Source of the DNA: an uncultured Lachnoclostridium sp.
GTDB taxonomy: Bacteria; Bacillota; Clostridia; Lachnospirales; Lachnospiraceae
NCBI GenBank assembly: GCA_944381625.1
Contig: CALWLW010000009.1
Location: 1-64,000 of the forward strand
DNA: 64,000 nt
Reading direction: 5' to 3'
The notes beneath the pieces were generated by a model. It was given only the letters and a program-made list of their open reading frames with translations, was not told the DNA's origin and searched no databases. Of this stretch, positions 1-7,803 are shown in pieces (the stretch's first letter is position 1; every line of letters begins with the position of its first letter). The position numbers and the translations under genes were made by a program.

Positions 1-27
1 ACATCTTTTTTCCTGACGACATGAAAT

Positions 28-70
28 AACCCCTTTCATTAGACTTCTGTTTTGTCTAACAAAAGGGGTT
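28..70 (-). terminator. Nested hairpin at the end of the truncated HTH gene
   Basis: AACCCCTTT pairs with AAAGGGGTT at the outside, and TTAGAC pairs with GTCTAA at the inside. The stop codon of the minus-strand HTH frame lies within the hairpin, so it probably ends that transcript. There is no long U-run directly after the stem on the minus strand, so efficiency is uncertain. Confidence 0.45.
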
Positions 71-268
71 CACTTCAATTTGTAAAAGGGCGGCGCAGGC
101 TCTGATTTTATTTTTAAAATACCATGGCGAGAGTTTTTGGTGATTTTTAGTGATTTTTGGTGACGGCTTAAAGTTGCCACGAGGCAGATCCAGGTCTTTA
201 CATATCCGATTCTTTGAAATCCCCTTTTCTTCGAGCAGTTCTATAATTCTAATATGTATGTACTTCAT
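56..268 (-). CDS. Short Xre-type HTH protein, probably truncated
   Basis: Encodes 70 residues. The first 35 (IELLEEKGISKNRICKDLDL and around) look like the first helices of a Cro/CI-type helix-turn-helix repressor of the kind common in Lachnospiraceae. The remainder does not continue the fold: it is a basic tail encoded partly by short TGATTTTTGG-like repeats at 130-165. A GGGGGTG ribosome binding site precedes the ATG. I read it as the 5' end of a repressor gene whose 3' part was lost by deletion or frameshift. It could still be expressed. Function as a regulator is doubtful without the recognition half of the domain. Confidence 0.5.
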   Translation of the reverse strand: MKYIHIRIIELLEEKGISKNRICKDLDLPRGNFKPSPKITKNHQKLSPWYFKNKIRACAALLQIEVNPFC

Positions 269-326
269 ATATTCACCCCCTGCTATTTATCAATTATTAT
301 AAATTCATCTTGGTGGATTCTAACGG

Positions 327-355
327 TTGCACTTTTTCTTGAGTTGACATATAAT
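327..355 (+). promoter_or_regulatory. Promoter of the antitoxin RNA
   Basis: TTGCAC (327-332), 17-bp spacer, TATAAT (350-355). It points rightward toward the toxin gene on the other strand, with a predicted start near 362. Confidence 0.6.
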
Positions 356-361
356 ATACTT

Positions 362-467
362 AACAAGGGAGCCGGAAGGTGAATGAAGCTCACCCGTCCC
401 GGCGAAAGATAATACTAAGCTATGAAATGGCCGTTCCTAACTTTTGCGAGAGCAGGACGGCTATTTC
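362..467 (+). ncRNA. Predicted antisense antitoxin RNA of a type I toxin-antitoxin locus
   Basis: A transcript from the promoter at 327-355 would run about 105 nt and end at the bidirectional hairpin 424-467, overlapping the last codons and 3' end of the toxin mRNA. It contains GAATGA-N8-CGTCCC (381-400). The same arrangement, GAATGA-N9-CGTCCC, recurs on the same strand at 573-593, inside the toxin leader region. So this RNA can pair with the toxin mRNA both at the terminator and at the 5' leader. This is the geometry of Fst/par-type loci, where direct repeats let the antisense RNA block translation. No open frame of note was seen in the RNA. Expression is inferred, not shown. Confidence 0.55.
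424..467. terminator. Bidirectional terminator shared by toxin and antitoxin
   Basis: GAAAT-GCCGT-CCT on one side pairs with AGG-ACGGC-ATTTC on the other around a loop of about 14 nt. Each strand ends in a short T-rich stretch. The toxin stop codon lies in the stem. Confidence 0.65.
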
Positions 468-544
468 TTATGTGTATAAGTCAGAATGGCGACTATCAAC
501 AGAGCAATGCTCACGATCAAGTTCAGTTCTTCATATGTACTCAT
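461..544 (-). CDS. Holin-like type I toxin, 27 aa
   Basis: The peptide begins MSTYEELNLIVSIALLIVAI and ends LTYTHKK: a polar N-terminus, one transmembrane helix and a basic C-terminus. This matches the putative holin-like toxin family (Hol_Tox; TxpA/BsrG-like type I toxins) of Firmicutes, whose members commonly start MSTYE. The ATG at 544 is preceded by GGAAGGCGGTGATTATT, a strong ribosome binding site. Its own promoter faces left from 614-642 and an antisense RNA converges from the other side. Expected to insert into the cell's own membrane when the antisense RNA is lost. It is below the length usually called by gene finders. Confidence 0.8.
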   Translation of the reverse strand: MSTYEELNLIVSIALLIVAILTYTHKK

Positions 545-613
545 AATAATCACCGCCTTCCGTAAGGTCTCGGAATGAGTGAGAGCACGTCCCCCAGCTC
601 CCTGGGTAAGTAT

Positions 614-642
614 ATTATATTATCAAGGTTCGGACAGTGGAA
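614..642 (-). promoter_or_regulatory. Promoter of the holin-like toxin
   Basis: On the minus strand: TTCCAC (637-642), 17-bp spacer, TATAAT (614-619), then ATACTTA. The predicted start is near 607, giving a leader of about 60 nt before the toxin ATG. The -10 and following bases (TATAATATACTTA, then AGGGAGC) resemble those of the opposing antitoxin promoter. Confidence 0.6.
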
Positions 643-733
643 TGAGGTTTTTTCAATATCTTTCAAAAAAGTGATTCCTTGTATTTCCACCCCTACAGCC
701 TTATAATAATAACAGCAAAAAGGAGAGGTGGAA

Positions 734-1663
734 ATGAAGGAATTATCTTATCTGGTAATCGGGGCCGGAGGCACCGGCGGCAGTATCGCCGCGTTTTTGG
801 GCAGGGCGGGAAAGGACGTGATATTGATCGCCCGGGGCGCCCATGGAAATGCCATTCGGGAAAACGGAATCCGCATGATCTGTCCGTCGGGAATCTGGAA
901 CACCAGGGTGAAAGCGGTGGAAGAGGATGCCTATGAAGGAAAAGCCGATGTGATCTTTGTGTGCGTAAAAGGGTATTCGCTGGAGAGTACCTATGCGTGT
1001 ATCCGCAGGGCGGCTCATGAACATACGGTGGTCATCCCCATATTGAACATCTACGGTACCGGGGAGCGTATGGCAAAGGAACTGCCGGGTATCCGCGTGC
1101 TGAACGGATGTATCTATATTGCGGCGGCGATGGAAGGGCCGGGCGTGATCCGTATGAGCGGGGATATCTTCCGCATTGTATACGGGAGCCTGGACGACAG
1201 TGTATCGGATCCGGTGCTGCTGCAGGTGAAGAAAGATCTTGCAGAGAGCGGGATCACTCCCATTTATACAGAGCAGGTGAGCCGGGATACGTTCCAGAAA
1301 TACGCGTTTGTCTCGCCCATGGCGGCAGCCGGTGCTTATTATGACGCGGCGGCAGGCGATATGAAGCGCGAAGGCTGCGTGAGGGAGCTGTTCATCGCCT
1401 GCGTCCGGGAGATCGACGCGTTGGCGCAGGCCATGGGGATTCCTTTCCCGGTGGATATAGTGGAAGAAGATCTGAAGATCATGGATGGGCTGGCCGACGA
1501 CTGCACGGCGTCCATGCAGAAGGATATGAAGAAAGGCGGAGCTTCCGAAGCGGACGGCCTGCTCAGGGAAGTGGTGCGCATGGGCGAACGTTTTGGAGTA
1601 CCCACACCGAACTACCGCATGGTGGTAGACAAGGTCTGCGGCGGGATGGACGGAGCCTGTTGA
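734..1663 (+). CDS. Ketopantoate reductase family (ApbA/PanE-type) oxidoreductase
   Basis: Family members reduce 2-dehydropantoate to pantoate with NADPH in coenzyme A synthesis, though many paralogs act on other 2-keto acids. The N-terminal Rossmann motif GAGGTGG is visible around residues 8-14, followed by the C-terminal helical domain with a region (TFQKYAFVSPMAAAGAYY) where family members carry the catalytic lysine and helix dipole residues. About 309 residues, normal for the family. The start at 734 is preferred to the GTG at 728 because AGGAGAGG ends just before it. No pan genes are adjacent, so the pantothenate role is unproven. Confidence 0.8.
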   Translation: MKELSYLVIGAGGTGGSIAAFLGRAGKDVILIARGAHGNAIRENGIRMICPSGIWNTRVKAVEEDAYEGKADVIFVCVKGYSLESTYACIRRAAHEHTVVIPILNIYGTGERMAKELPGIRVLNGCIYIAAAMEGPGVIRMSGDIFRIVYGSLDDSVSDPVLLQVKKDLAESGITPIYTEQVSRDTFQKYAFVSPMAAAGAYYDAAAGDMKREGCVRELFIACVREIDALAQAMGIPFPVDIVEEDLKIMDGLADDCTASMQKDMKKGGASEADGLLREVVRMGERFGVPTPNYRMVVDKVCGGMDGAC

Positions 1664-1750
1664 ACTCTACAGGGAATGGCGGGGATCCGCTGAATTTTAC
1701 AAAAAATTTACGAAAACAAGGTTATGGATTTTACATAGGAAGGATATACT

Positions 1751-1909
1751 ATGAAATGTAAGGTACCCAGCACCTGCTTTTTCATATCGGACTTGGATAA
1801 GTCCCCTCCCTTTGATTGGGCTGTCAGAGTTCTGGCAGCCGTTTTTTCTATCAGGATGCGCGATCTTCCCGATAGAAAAAGCTCTTCGGGCGGGAAGGCG
1901 CCGGGTTGA
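1751..1909 (+). other. Short leader frame with internal terminator before pyk
   Basis: A 52-codon frame begins with ATG after AGGAAGG and runs into the terminator hairpin at 1819-1847. It may be a leader peptide of an attenuated pyk transcript or a chance frame. No family resemblance was recognised. Confidence 0.25.
1819..1847 (+). terminator. Intrinsic terminator upstream of pyk
   Basis: GGCTGTCAGA pairs with TCTGGCAGCC with one G-T wobble, followed by G and six Ts. It ends transcription from upstream or attenuates pyk; the pyk ATG is 100 bp downstream. Confidence 0.65.
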
Positions 1910-1947
1910 AATCAGGAGTTTAGTAATCATTCAGGAAAGGATATTGT

Positions 1948-3381
1948 ATGAAGAAAACAAAGATCATCTGTACCATGGGACCCAATGCCGACAACCGGGA
2001 CACGCTGAAGAAACTGGCGATGTACGGCATGGATGTGGCGCGTTTTAATTTTTCCCATGGGGATCATGAGGAGCAGAAAGGGCGTCTGGAACTGCTTAAA
2101 AGCGTGCGGGAAGAGCTGGATCTTCCCATTGCGGCGCTGCTGGATACGAAAGGGCCGGAGATCCGCACGGGACTTCTGAAGGATGGAAAAGTGTCCCTGC
2201 AGGACGGCATGAAATATACGCTGACCACCAGGGAAGTGGAGGCGGATGGAGAGATCTGCCACGTGAACTATGAGGGGCTTCCGGCCTGTGTGAAGGCGGG
2301 GACGCATATCCTGATCGACGACGGCCTGATCGATCTGGCGGTGGAAAGCGTGGAAGGCACGGAGATTCACTGCAAGGTGGTGAGCGGCGGGGAACTGGGC
2401 CAGAAAAAGGGCGTCAACGTACCCAGGACGAAGATCGACCTGCCCGGTCTGACGGAGAAGGATAAGGCGGATATCCGCTTCGGCATTGAGCAGGGATTTG
2501 ATTTTATCGCCGCTTCCTTTGTGCGGAATGCAGAAGTTATCCGCGAGATCCGGAGCATGCTCGAGGAGGCGGGCTCGCATATCCGCATCATAGCCAAGAT
2601 AGAAAATGAAGAGGGAATTGAAAATCTGGATGAGATCATTCAGGAGAGCGACGGCATCATGGTGGCGAGAGGTGACCTGGGTGTGGAGATCCCGCCCCAG
2701 ACCCTTCCCTATATCCAGAAAACCATGATCCATAAATGCAACGAGGCAGGCAAGACGGTGATCGTGGCCACGCAGATGCTGGATTCCATGATCCGCAATC
2801 CGCGGCCCACCAGGGCGGAGGTGACCGACGTGGCCAACGCTGTGTACGAGGGAGCGGACGCGGTCATGCTCTCAGGAGAGACGGCGGCGGGCAAATACCC
2901 GGTGGAGGCTCTGCGGATGATGGCGCAGATCTGCCGGGACGCGGAGGAGCATCTGGACAGTCAGTTTTACCAGAAGCGGACGGTCACCCCGGAGATCCTG
3001 GGAACTGTCTCCAACGCAGTCTGCTATTCCTCTGTCTCCACTGCCCATGACCTGAAAGCCAAGGCGATTGTGGCGCCCAGTATGAGCGGATTTACCACCT
3101 GGAGACTTTCCAAGTGGAGGCCGGATACGCCCATCATCGGTCTGTCGCCGGATGAGCAGGTGGTGCGCCAGATGCAGCTTTACTGGGGCGTGCTTCCGTT
3201 CCAGGCAAAGAGGGCCGAGTCCACGGATATCCTGATCTATTCTTCTCTGGAGCTTCTGAAACAGAAGGGAGTGATCCGGGAGGGAGACCTGGTGGTGGTG
3301 ACGGCAGGCATCATCCGGGATCTGAACACGGTGGAATCCTCCAGACACACCAATATCATGCGCGTGGTGGAGGTGGACTAA
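1948..3381 (+). CDS. pyk: Pyruvate kinase
   Basis: Converts phosphoenolpyruvate and ADP to pyruvate and ATP, the last step of glycolysis. The N-terminus KTKIICTMGP and the substrate loop ALLDTKGPEIRTG are typical. KIENEEGIENLDEI, the GIMVARGDLGVEIP metal-binding segment and MLDSMIRNPRPTRAEVTDVANAV are all present. At 477 residues it matches the E. coli PykF length and lacks the extra C-terminal PEP-utiliser-like domain of Bacillus enzymes. AGGAAAGG precedes the ATG. The stop overlaps by 4 bp with the convergent gene at 3378. Confidence 0.97.
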   Translation: MKKTKIICTMGPNADNRDTLKKLAMYGMDVARFNFSHGDHEEQKGRLELLKSVREELDLPIAALLDTKGPEIRTGLLKDGKVSLQDGMKYTLTTREVEADGEICHVNYEGLPACVKAGTHILIDDGLIDLAVESVEGTEIHCKVVSGGELGQKKGVNVPRTKIDLPGLTEKDKADIRFGIEQGFDFIAASFVRNAEVIREIRSMLEEAGSHIRIIAKIENEEGIENLDEIIQESDGIMVARGDLGVEIPPQTLPYIQKTMIHKCNEAGKTVIVATQMLDSMIRNPRPTRAEVTDVANAVYEGADAVMLSGETAAGKYPVEALRMMAQICRDAEEHLDSQFYQKRTVTPEILGTVSNAVCYSSVSTAHDLKAKAIVAPSMSGFTTWRLSKWRPDTPIIGLSPDEQVVRQMQLYWGVLPFQAKRAESTDILIYSSLELLKQKGVIREGDLVVVTAGIIRDLNTVESSRHTNIMRVVEVD

Positions 3382-4151
3382 GGCTGCGCGGGCAGCAGGC
3401 CCGCGATATGCTCTTCTGTGATAGGAAGATAGTCCATGTTAAAAATCGGAGCATTTCCGTAGGTAGATTCCAGAAAAAGTCCATAATCTGTGTAATCTAC
3501 CCAGGGAGCGTCGCCTGTATCCTGACCGGCTCTGGTAATGCGGTAGACATATCCTGTGCCGCTTGTGTCCACCTGGTCAGGATAGACGTTCCCCAGGCGG
3601 TCTGTTGGGAAAGTCGCTTTTTCCCAGGCTTCAACAAAGGCAATTCTTGTATACACGTCCTGCGTTCTGTCATACTGGAAAACGGCGTACGGCCAGAATG
3701 AGTTTCCGATCCCCTGGTTGTGGGAGGCCTGTATCGTGATATATCCGTTGGTATATATTTCTTCGCCGGGAAACGCCAGAAGTTCCACATGAAAATCCTC
3801 TGATTCAGGCATATACTGCAAAATATAATAGACCATTCCCACCATGGATGCATAGGAATAAGAGATGATCAGTTCTTCCGTCCCGTCCCCGTCTATGTCG
3901 CAGACTGAAAAATGATTATGGGAAAAGTCGCCATCCTTGATGAACGTAACGTCCACAGGCGTACCGTCGGGAAAAACGTGCTCTGAAATCAGAGAGTTCA
4001 GGGCTCGTTGGTATTGTTCCCGGTATAATGCCGTGCGGGCGGAAACTCCGGCTCGGTGGGTCTGCAGGAAGAAATATCCTGCGATAAGGATAAAATGGAG
4101 CGCCGCGGCGGCCAGAACCCAGGCGGCGATTCTGTGTCTGGAGTGCGTCAT
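3378..4151 (-). CDS. Membrane-anchored protein with FG-GAP/VCBS-like calcium-type motif
   Basis: 257 residues. A single N-terminal hydrophobic helix (residues about 8-30) anchors it, with the rest predicted outside. The segment CDIDGDGTEELIISY is the DxDGDGxxE loop seen in FG-GAP/VCBS-type beta-propeller repeats, which often bind calcium. No catalytic motif was recognised. It converges on pyk and overlaps its stop codon by 4 bp. A second, larger protein with the same architecture lies at 52.8-54.6 kb. Both are orphan genes with A+T-richer codon use than their neighbours. Function unknown. Confidence 0.65.
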   Translation of the reverse strand: MTHSRHRIAAWVLAAAALHFILIAGYFFLQTHRAGVSARTALYREQYQRALNSLISEHVFPDGTPVDVTFIKDGDFSHNHFSVCDIDGDGTEELIISYSYASMVGMVYYILQYMPESEDFHVELLAFPGEEIYTNGYITIQASHNQGIGNSFWPYAVFQYDRTQDVYTRIAFVEAWEKATFPTDRLGNVYPDQVDTSGTGYVYRITRAGQDTGDAPWVDYTDYGLFLESTYGNAPIFNMDYLPITEEHIAGLLPAQP

Positions 4152-4265
4152 AATTATGTGTGTCCTGCGGTTATTTTAGAAAGTTCTCTTATCCCATATT
4201 ATATAATGATTTTTTCTGTATGTATACATTTAGTTAAAACGCCAATCAGGGGAAAAAGACAAAAA

Positions 4266-4430
4266 GTTACAGTTCACACGCGCCATTCGCAAAGCCGCGC
4301 TTTCGTGCTTCCCGCTGCTTCGCAGCTCCCTTTGCTCATAACCAGGCGCTCCCTTCGTCCGCTCAGGAGCAGCCATTTGTTCGTGCAAGCACGACATCCG
4401 GCTGATCCTGGCTGACGAGTGAACTGTAAC
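4266..4430. repeat. Structured palindromic element with perfect 12-bp terminal inverted repeats
   Basis: GTTACAGTTCAC at 4266-4277 is matched by its exact reverse complement at 4419-4430. Inside are several small hairpins: AAAGC-CGC-GCTTT, GCTGC-TTC-GCAGC and CGTGC-AA-GCACG. No reading frame looks real. The shape is that of a non-autonomous REP/MITE-like element. It lies in a 540-bp gap between the gene at 3378-4151 and the radical SAM gene. Confidence 0.6.
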
Positions 4431-4432
4431 GA

Positions 4433-4543
4433 CAAAAAAAGGTCTTCACTTTCGTGAAAACCTTGATATTTTCGAGGGAGTGGGGGCTTTTGGGAAAGCC
4501 CCCTAAAGTGTTATGAATGAAATACTGATGTGTTCCTGTTACG
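4433..4543 (-). ncRNA. Candidate small RNA ending in an intrinsic terminator
   Basis: On the minus strand, an extended -10 (TGC-TATTAT, 4550-4558) precedes about 110 nt. This contains a strong hairpin, GGGGGCTTT with AAAGCCCCC (4482-4503), and then a terminator stem of 11 bp with one mismatch (4439-4464) followed by seven Us. There is no convincing open frame. No good -35 was found, so the promoter is weakly supported. It could also be the tail of a longer transcript or part of the neighbouring repeat. Confidence 0.4.
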
Positions 4544-4690
4544 AGTATTATAATAGCAAGTAAATGTGACGAAAGTGTGGCGGCGAGATAAAGGATTTCT
4601 AAAAAAACAAAAGAAATACGAAACAAAAAGGAAAGAAATTTGCAATCGCCGGGAAATGTGCTACAATGTTCGCGGGAACGGAGGAAGCAT

Positions 4691-6337
4691 ATGAAGATAC
4701 TTCTTGCGGCGATAAACGCCAAATATATTCATTCCAATCTGGCCGTGTACAGCCTGAAAGCCGCGGCGCGGCGGTTCGGGAACCAGATAGAAATCGCCGA
4801 ATATACCATCAATCAGCAGTTTGAGGATATCTTCAGCGATATTTACCGAAGGCAGCCGGACGTGGTTGCTTTTTCCTGTTATATCTGGAACCGGATGCTG
4901 GTGGAAGAGCTGGTGGAGGAACTGCCGGACGTGCTTCCGGGCGTCATGCTCTGGGCCGGGGGGCCGGAGGTATCATATGATACGGAGGCTTTCCTGCAAA
5001 AGCATCCCGGACTTGCCGGCGTGATGCGGGGAGAAGGGGAGAAGATCTTCCAGGAACTGGCAGCTTATTATATAGAAGGAACCGGTTCGCTGGAGGACAT
5101 ACCGGGTCTTACGTTCCGGGGGCCGTCCGGGGAGCTTGTGGAGAATCCTCCGGCGGAGCCGCTGGATATGGACGAGCTTCCGTTTCCATATGAAGATCTG
5201 GAACTTTTTTCTCATAAAATTATCTATTATGAGTCCAGCCGGGGATGCCCGTTCCGGTGCAGCTACTGCCTGTCGTCCCTGGACCGGCGCGTCCGTTACC
5301 GGAGCCTGGACATTGTGAAAAAAGAATTAAAAAGATTTCTGGACGCGAACATACCCCAGGTAAAATTTGTGGACCGTACCTTCAACTGCAATGCCGGACG
5401 CACGGCCGAGCTCTGGCGATGGATGATGGAGCAGGACAACGGCGTCACGAATTTTCATTTTGAGATTGCGGCGGATCTGATCACAGAGGAAGAACTGGAA
5501 CTGATGAGCCGTATGCGGCCGGGACTGATCCAGCTGGAGATCGGCGTACAGTCCACGAATCCGGATACCATCCGCGAGATCGACAGGGTGATGGATCTGA
5601 AGCGTCTGACCTCTGTGGTGGGAAGAATCCGGGCATTCGAAAATATACACCAGCACCTGGATCTCATCGCGGGACTTCCCGGGGAAGATCTGGAGAGCTT
5701 CCGCAGGTCCTACGACCAGGTGTACGCCATGAGACCGGAGCAGCTGCAGCTGGGATTTTTGAAAGTGCTACGGGGAACGAAGATGAGCGCATGCGCCGGC
5801 AGTTATGGCATCCGGCGGCGCAAAAACCCGCCCTATGAGGTGTACGCCACCTCGTGGCTCTCTTATGAAGACGTGCTTTTGCTTAAAGGTGTGGAGGAGA
5901 TGACGGAGGTCTATTACAATTCCCATCAGTTTGACCGCACCCTGGAGGAGATTCTCCGCTGGGAATCATCTCCATTTGATTTCTTCCACGGGCTTGCCGT
6001 ATATTATGAAGAACATGGACTGATGGGGATCAGCCACGGCCGCATGGCCCGGTACGAGATCCTGAGACAATATCTGCAGGCCGCCGGACGGCACAGCGCC
6101 GCCATCGACCGGCGCATGGTGTTCGATCTGTACGCCAGGGAGCGTCTGAAGAGCAGGCCGGCGTTCGCGGCGGATCTGGGGCCTTACCGGGATCGCCTCA
6201 AAGAATACGAGAAAATCCATGGACGGCGGGTGCACATTGAGGTGTTTGAGGAAGAGCAGGGGCCGCGGTTTGTGCTGTTCGACTATGACCAGCGCAGCCC
6301 GCTGACAAAAGAAGCCCATACGGAGGTACTGCAATGA
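4691..6337 (+). CDS. B12-binding radical SAM protein (DUF4080 type)
   Basis: 548 residues from the ATG at 4691, which has GGAGGA just upstream; a start at 4640 would lack a ribosome binding site. The N-terminus (MKILLAAINAKYIHSNLAVY) begins a cobalamin-binding-like Rossmann domain. The radical SAM cluster ligands are C186, C190 and C193 in RGCPFRCSYC. The C-terminal part resembles the DUF4080 domain that accompanies such proteins in clostridia. Substrate unknown; these enzymes are often methyltransferase-like. It overlaps nth by 4 bp (ATGA), so the two are translated together. Confidence 0.85.
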   Translation: MKILLAAINAKYIHSNLAVYSLKAAARRFGNQIEIAEYTINQQFEDIFSDIYRRQPDVVAFSCYIWNRMLVEELVEELPDVLPGVMLWAGGPEVSYDTEAFLQKHPGLAGVMRGEGEKIFQELAAYYIEGTGSLEDIPGLTFRGPSGELVENPPAEPLDMDELPFPYEDLELFSHKIIYYESSRGCPFRCSYCLSSLDRRVRYRSLDIVKKELKRFLDANIPQVKFVDRTFNCNAGRTAELWRWMMEQDNGVTNFHFEIAADLITEEELELMSRMRPGLIQLEIGVQSTNPDTIREIDRVMDLKRLTSVVGRIRAFENIHQHLDLIAGLPGEDLESFRRSYDQVYAMRPEQLQLGFLKVLRGTKMSACAGSYGIRRRKNPPYEVYATSWLSYEDVLLLKGVEEMTEVYYNSHQFDRTLEEILRWESSPFDFFHGLAVYYEEHGLMGISHGRMARYEILRQYLQAAGRHSAAIDRRMVFDLYARERLKSRPAFAADLGPYRDRLKEYEKIHGRRVHIEVFEEEQGPRFVLFDYDQRSPLTKEAHTEVLQ

Positions 6338-6960
6338 CGAAAAGGACGGGAGAGATCCTGGCGCTACTGGATCAGGAATACGGGACGGAATATATCTGCT
6401 ACCTGAACTATGAGACGCCGTGGCAGCTTCTGATCGCCACCATGCTCAGCGCCCAGTGTACGGACGCCAGGGTAAACCTGGTGACGGCGGATCTGTTCCG
6501 GAAGTACGACACCCTGGAGAAATTTGCCCGGGCGGATCTAAAAGAGCTGGAGCAGGATATCAAGCCCACGGGATTTTATCATAATAAGGCCAAAAATATC
6601 ATTGCCTGCGCGAAGAAGCTGGTGGAGGACTACGGAGGAGAGGTGCCGAACGATCTGGAGGCGCTCACGTCCCTGGCCGGCGTGGGCCGCAAGACCGCCA
6701 ACGTGATCCGCGGGAATATCTTCCATGAACCCAGCGTGGTGGTGGATACCCATGTGAAACGCATCTCCAGGCGGCTGGGCCTGACCAGAGAGGAAGACCC
6801 GGTAAAAATAGAATTTGACCTGATGAAGAAACTTCCAAAGGATCACTGGATTCTCTGGAATATACATATTATTACATTTGGAAGAAGTATCTGCACGGCA
6901 AGGAGCCCCAAATGCGGGGAATGTTTTCTGCGCGGTTACTGTAAGGAAAAGAAGATATGA
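6334..6960 (+). CDS. nth: Endonuclease III
   Basis: DNA glycosylase/AP lyase that removes oxidised pyrimidines in base excision repair. The helix-hairpin-helix LAGVGRKTANV carries the catalytic lysine K120, and D138 lies in VVVDTHVKR. The C-terminal iron-sulfur ligands are C187, C194, C197 and C203 (C-X6-C-X2-C-X5-C). 208 residues is standard. It overlaps both the radical SAM gene upstream and the exonuclease gene downstream by 4 bp, forming a tight operon. Confidence 0.96.
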   Translation: MTKRTGEILALLDQEYGTEYICYLNYETPWQLLIATMLSAQCTDARVNLVTADLFRKYDTLEKFARADLKELEQDIKPTGFYHNKAKNIIACAKKLVEDYGGEVPNDLEALTSLAGVGRKTANVIRGNIFHEPSVVVDTHVKRISRRLGLTREEDPVKIEFDLMKKLPKDHWILWNIHIITFGRSICTARSPKCGECFLRGYCKEKKI

Positions 6961-7679
6961 AGAACAGATATGTTGCGCTGGATGTGGAGACCACGGGGCT
7001 TGACCCTGCCAGGGACCGGCTCCTGGAGATCGGGGCGGTGAAAGTGGAGAACGGAGCCATCGTGGACAGTTTCCATACGCTGATCAATACCGGGATAGAG
7101 ATCCCCTGGCGGATACAGGAACTGACCGGCATCACGGATGAGATGCAGAAGACGGGCAGGGCGCTGGAGCCGGCCATGGGAGCGTTGGTGTCCTTCTGCG
7201 AGGGTTATCCGATCCTGGGGCATAACGTGCAGTTTGACTACGGTTTTTTAAAACAGGGAGCGGTCAGGTGCGGGCTGAGCTTTGAAAAGGACGGCGCTGA
7301 TACGCTGAAGATCGCCCGGAAGCTTTTGCCCGGCATGCGCTCCCGGACGCTGACGGCCATGTGCACCTATTACCGGGTGGATCCGGGACATTCCCACCGG
7401 GCGCTGGACGACGCCCGCTCCGCCCATGAGATCTTCCTGAGAATGCAGGAGGAATTCCAGGGAGTGGATCCTGGGATCTTTGCGTTTCAGAAGATGATGT
7501 ATTCTGTGAAAAAAGAGTGTCCTATCACGGATTCTCAAAAAGGATACTTGAAGGATCTGATGAAATATCATAGAATAGAAATGAATACCTGCGTGGAAGA
7601 GATGAGCAAAAGCGAAGCTTCCCGCATGATTGACCATATCATTCTGCAGTATGGCAGAATCGGAAGCAGGAAAGGATGA
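6957..7679 (+). CDS. DnaQ-like 3'-5' exonuclease
   Basis: The N-terminal domain is a DEDDh exonuclease: ALDVETTGLD (D9, E11) is motif I, HNVQFDYGFL is motif II, and HRALDDAR is motif III with the catalytic His and Asp. It is related to the epsilon proofreading subunit and to PolC exonuclease domains. The last 70 residues, after a linker, form a helical tail seen in clostridial homologs. Translationally coupled to nth (ATGA overlap), which fits a repair role. Whether it acts with a polymerase is unknown. Confidence 0.85.
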   Translation: MKNRYVALDVETTGLDPARDRLLEIGAVKVENGAIVDSFHTLINTGIEIPWRIQELTGITDEMQKTGRALEPAMGALVSFCEGYPILGHNVQFDYGFLKQGAVRCGLSFEKDGADTLKIARKLLPGMRSRTLTAMCTYYRVDPGHSHRALDDARSAHEIFLRMQEEFQGVDPGIFAFQKMMYSVKKECPITDSQKGYLKDLMKYHRIEMNTCVEEMSKSEASRMIDHIILQYGRIGSRKG

Positions 7680-7686
7680 TACAAAT

Positions 7687-7785
7687 ATGAGATCTAATGA
7701 TAAGAAAAGAAGAGTAGTCGCGGCAGTAATCGTACTGCTGCTGGTGGCGGCCATGATCGTGCCGCTGTTGACTTACGCACTGTAG
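7687..7785 (+). CDS. Small single-pass membrane protein, 32 aa
   Basis: The peptide starts MRSNDKKRRVVAAVIVLLLV and ends in a hydrophobic run, VPLLTYAL. It has a basic head and one transmembrane helix, so an N-in orientation is likely. AGGAAAGGATGA precedes the ATG and the gene sits 7 bp after the exonuclease stop and 18 bp before the VanW gene, inside the operon. The layout recalls other short basic-headed membrane peptides of Firmicutes such as Prli42, but that relation is only by shape. Confidence 0.6.
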   Translation: MRSNDKKRRVVAAVIVLLLVAAMIVPLLTYAL

Positions 7786-7803
7786 GAAGGATGAGGAGAT
7801 ATT

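Noticed and set aside
344-355. TTGACA directly followed by TATAAT as a promoter
   Set aside because: There is no spacer between the two; the -35 used is TTGCAC at 327-332.
4363-4722. Minus-strand hydrophobic frame before the radical SAM gene
   Set aside because: It includes the terminator hairpins and half of the palindromic element; no ribosome binding site.
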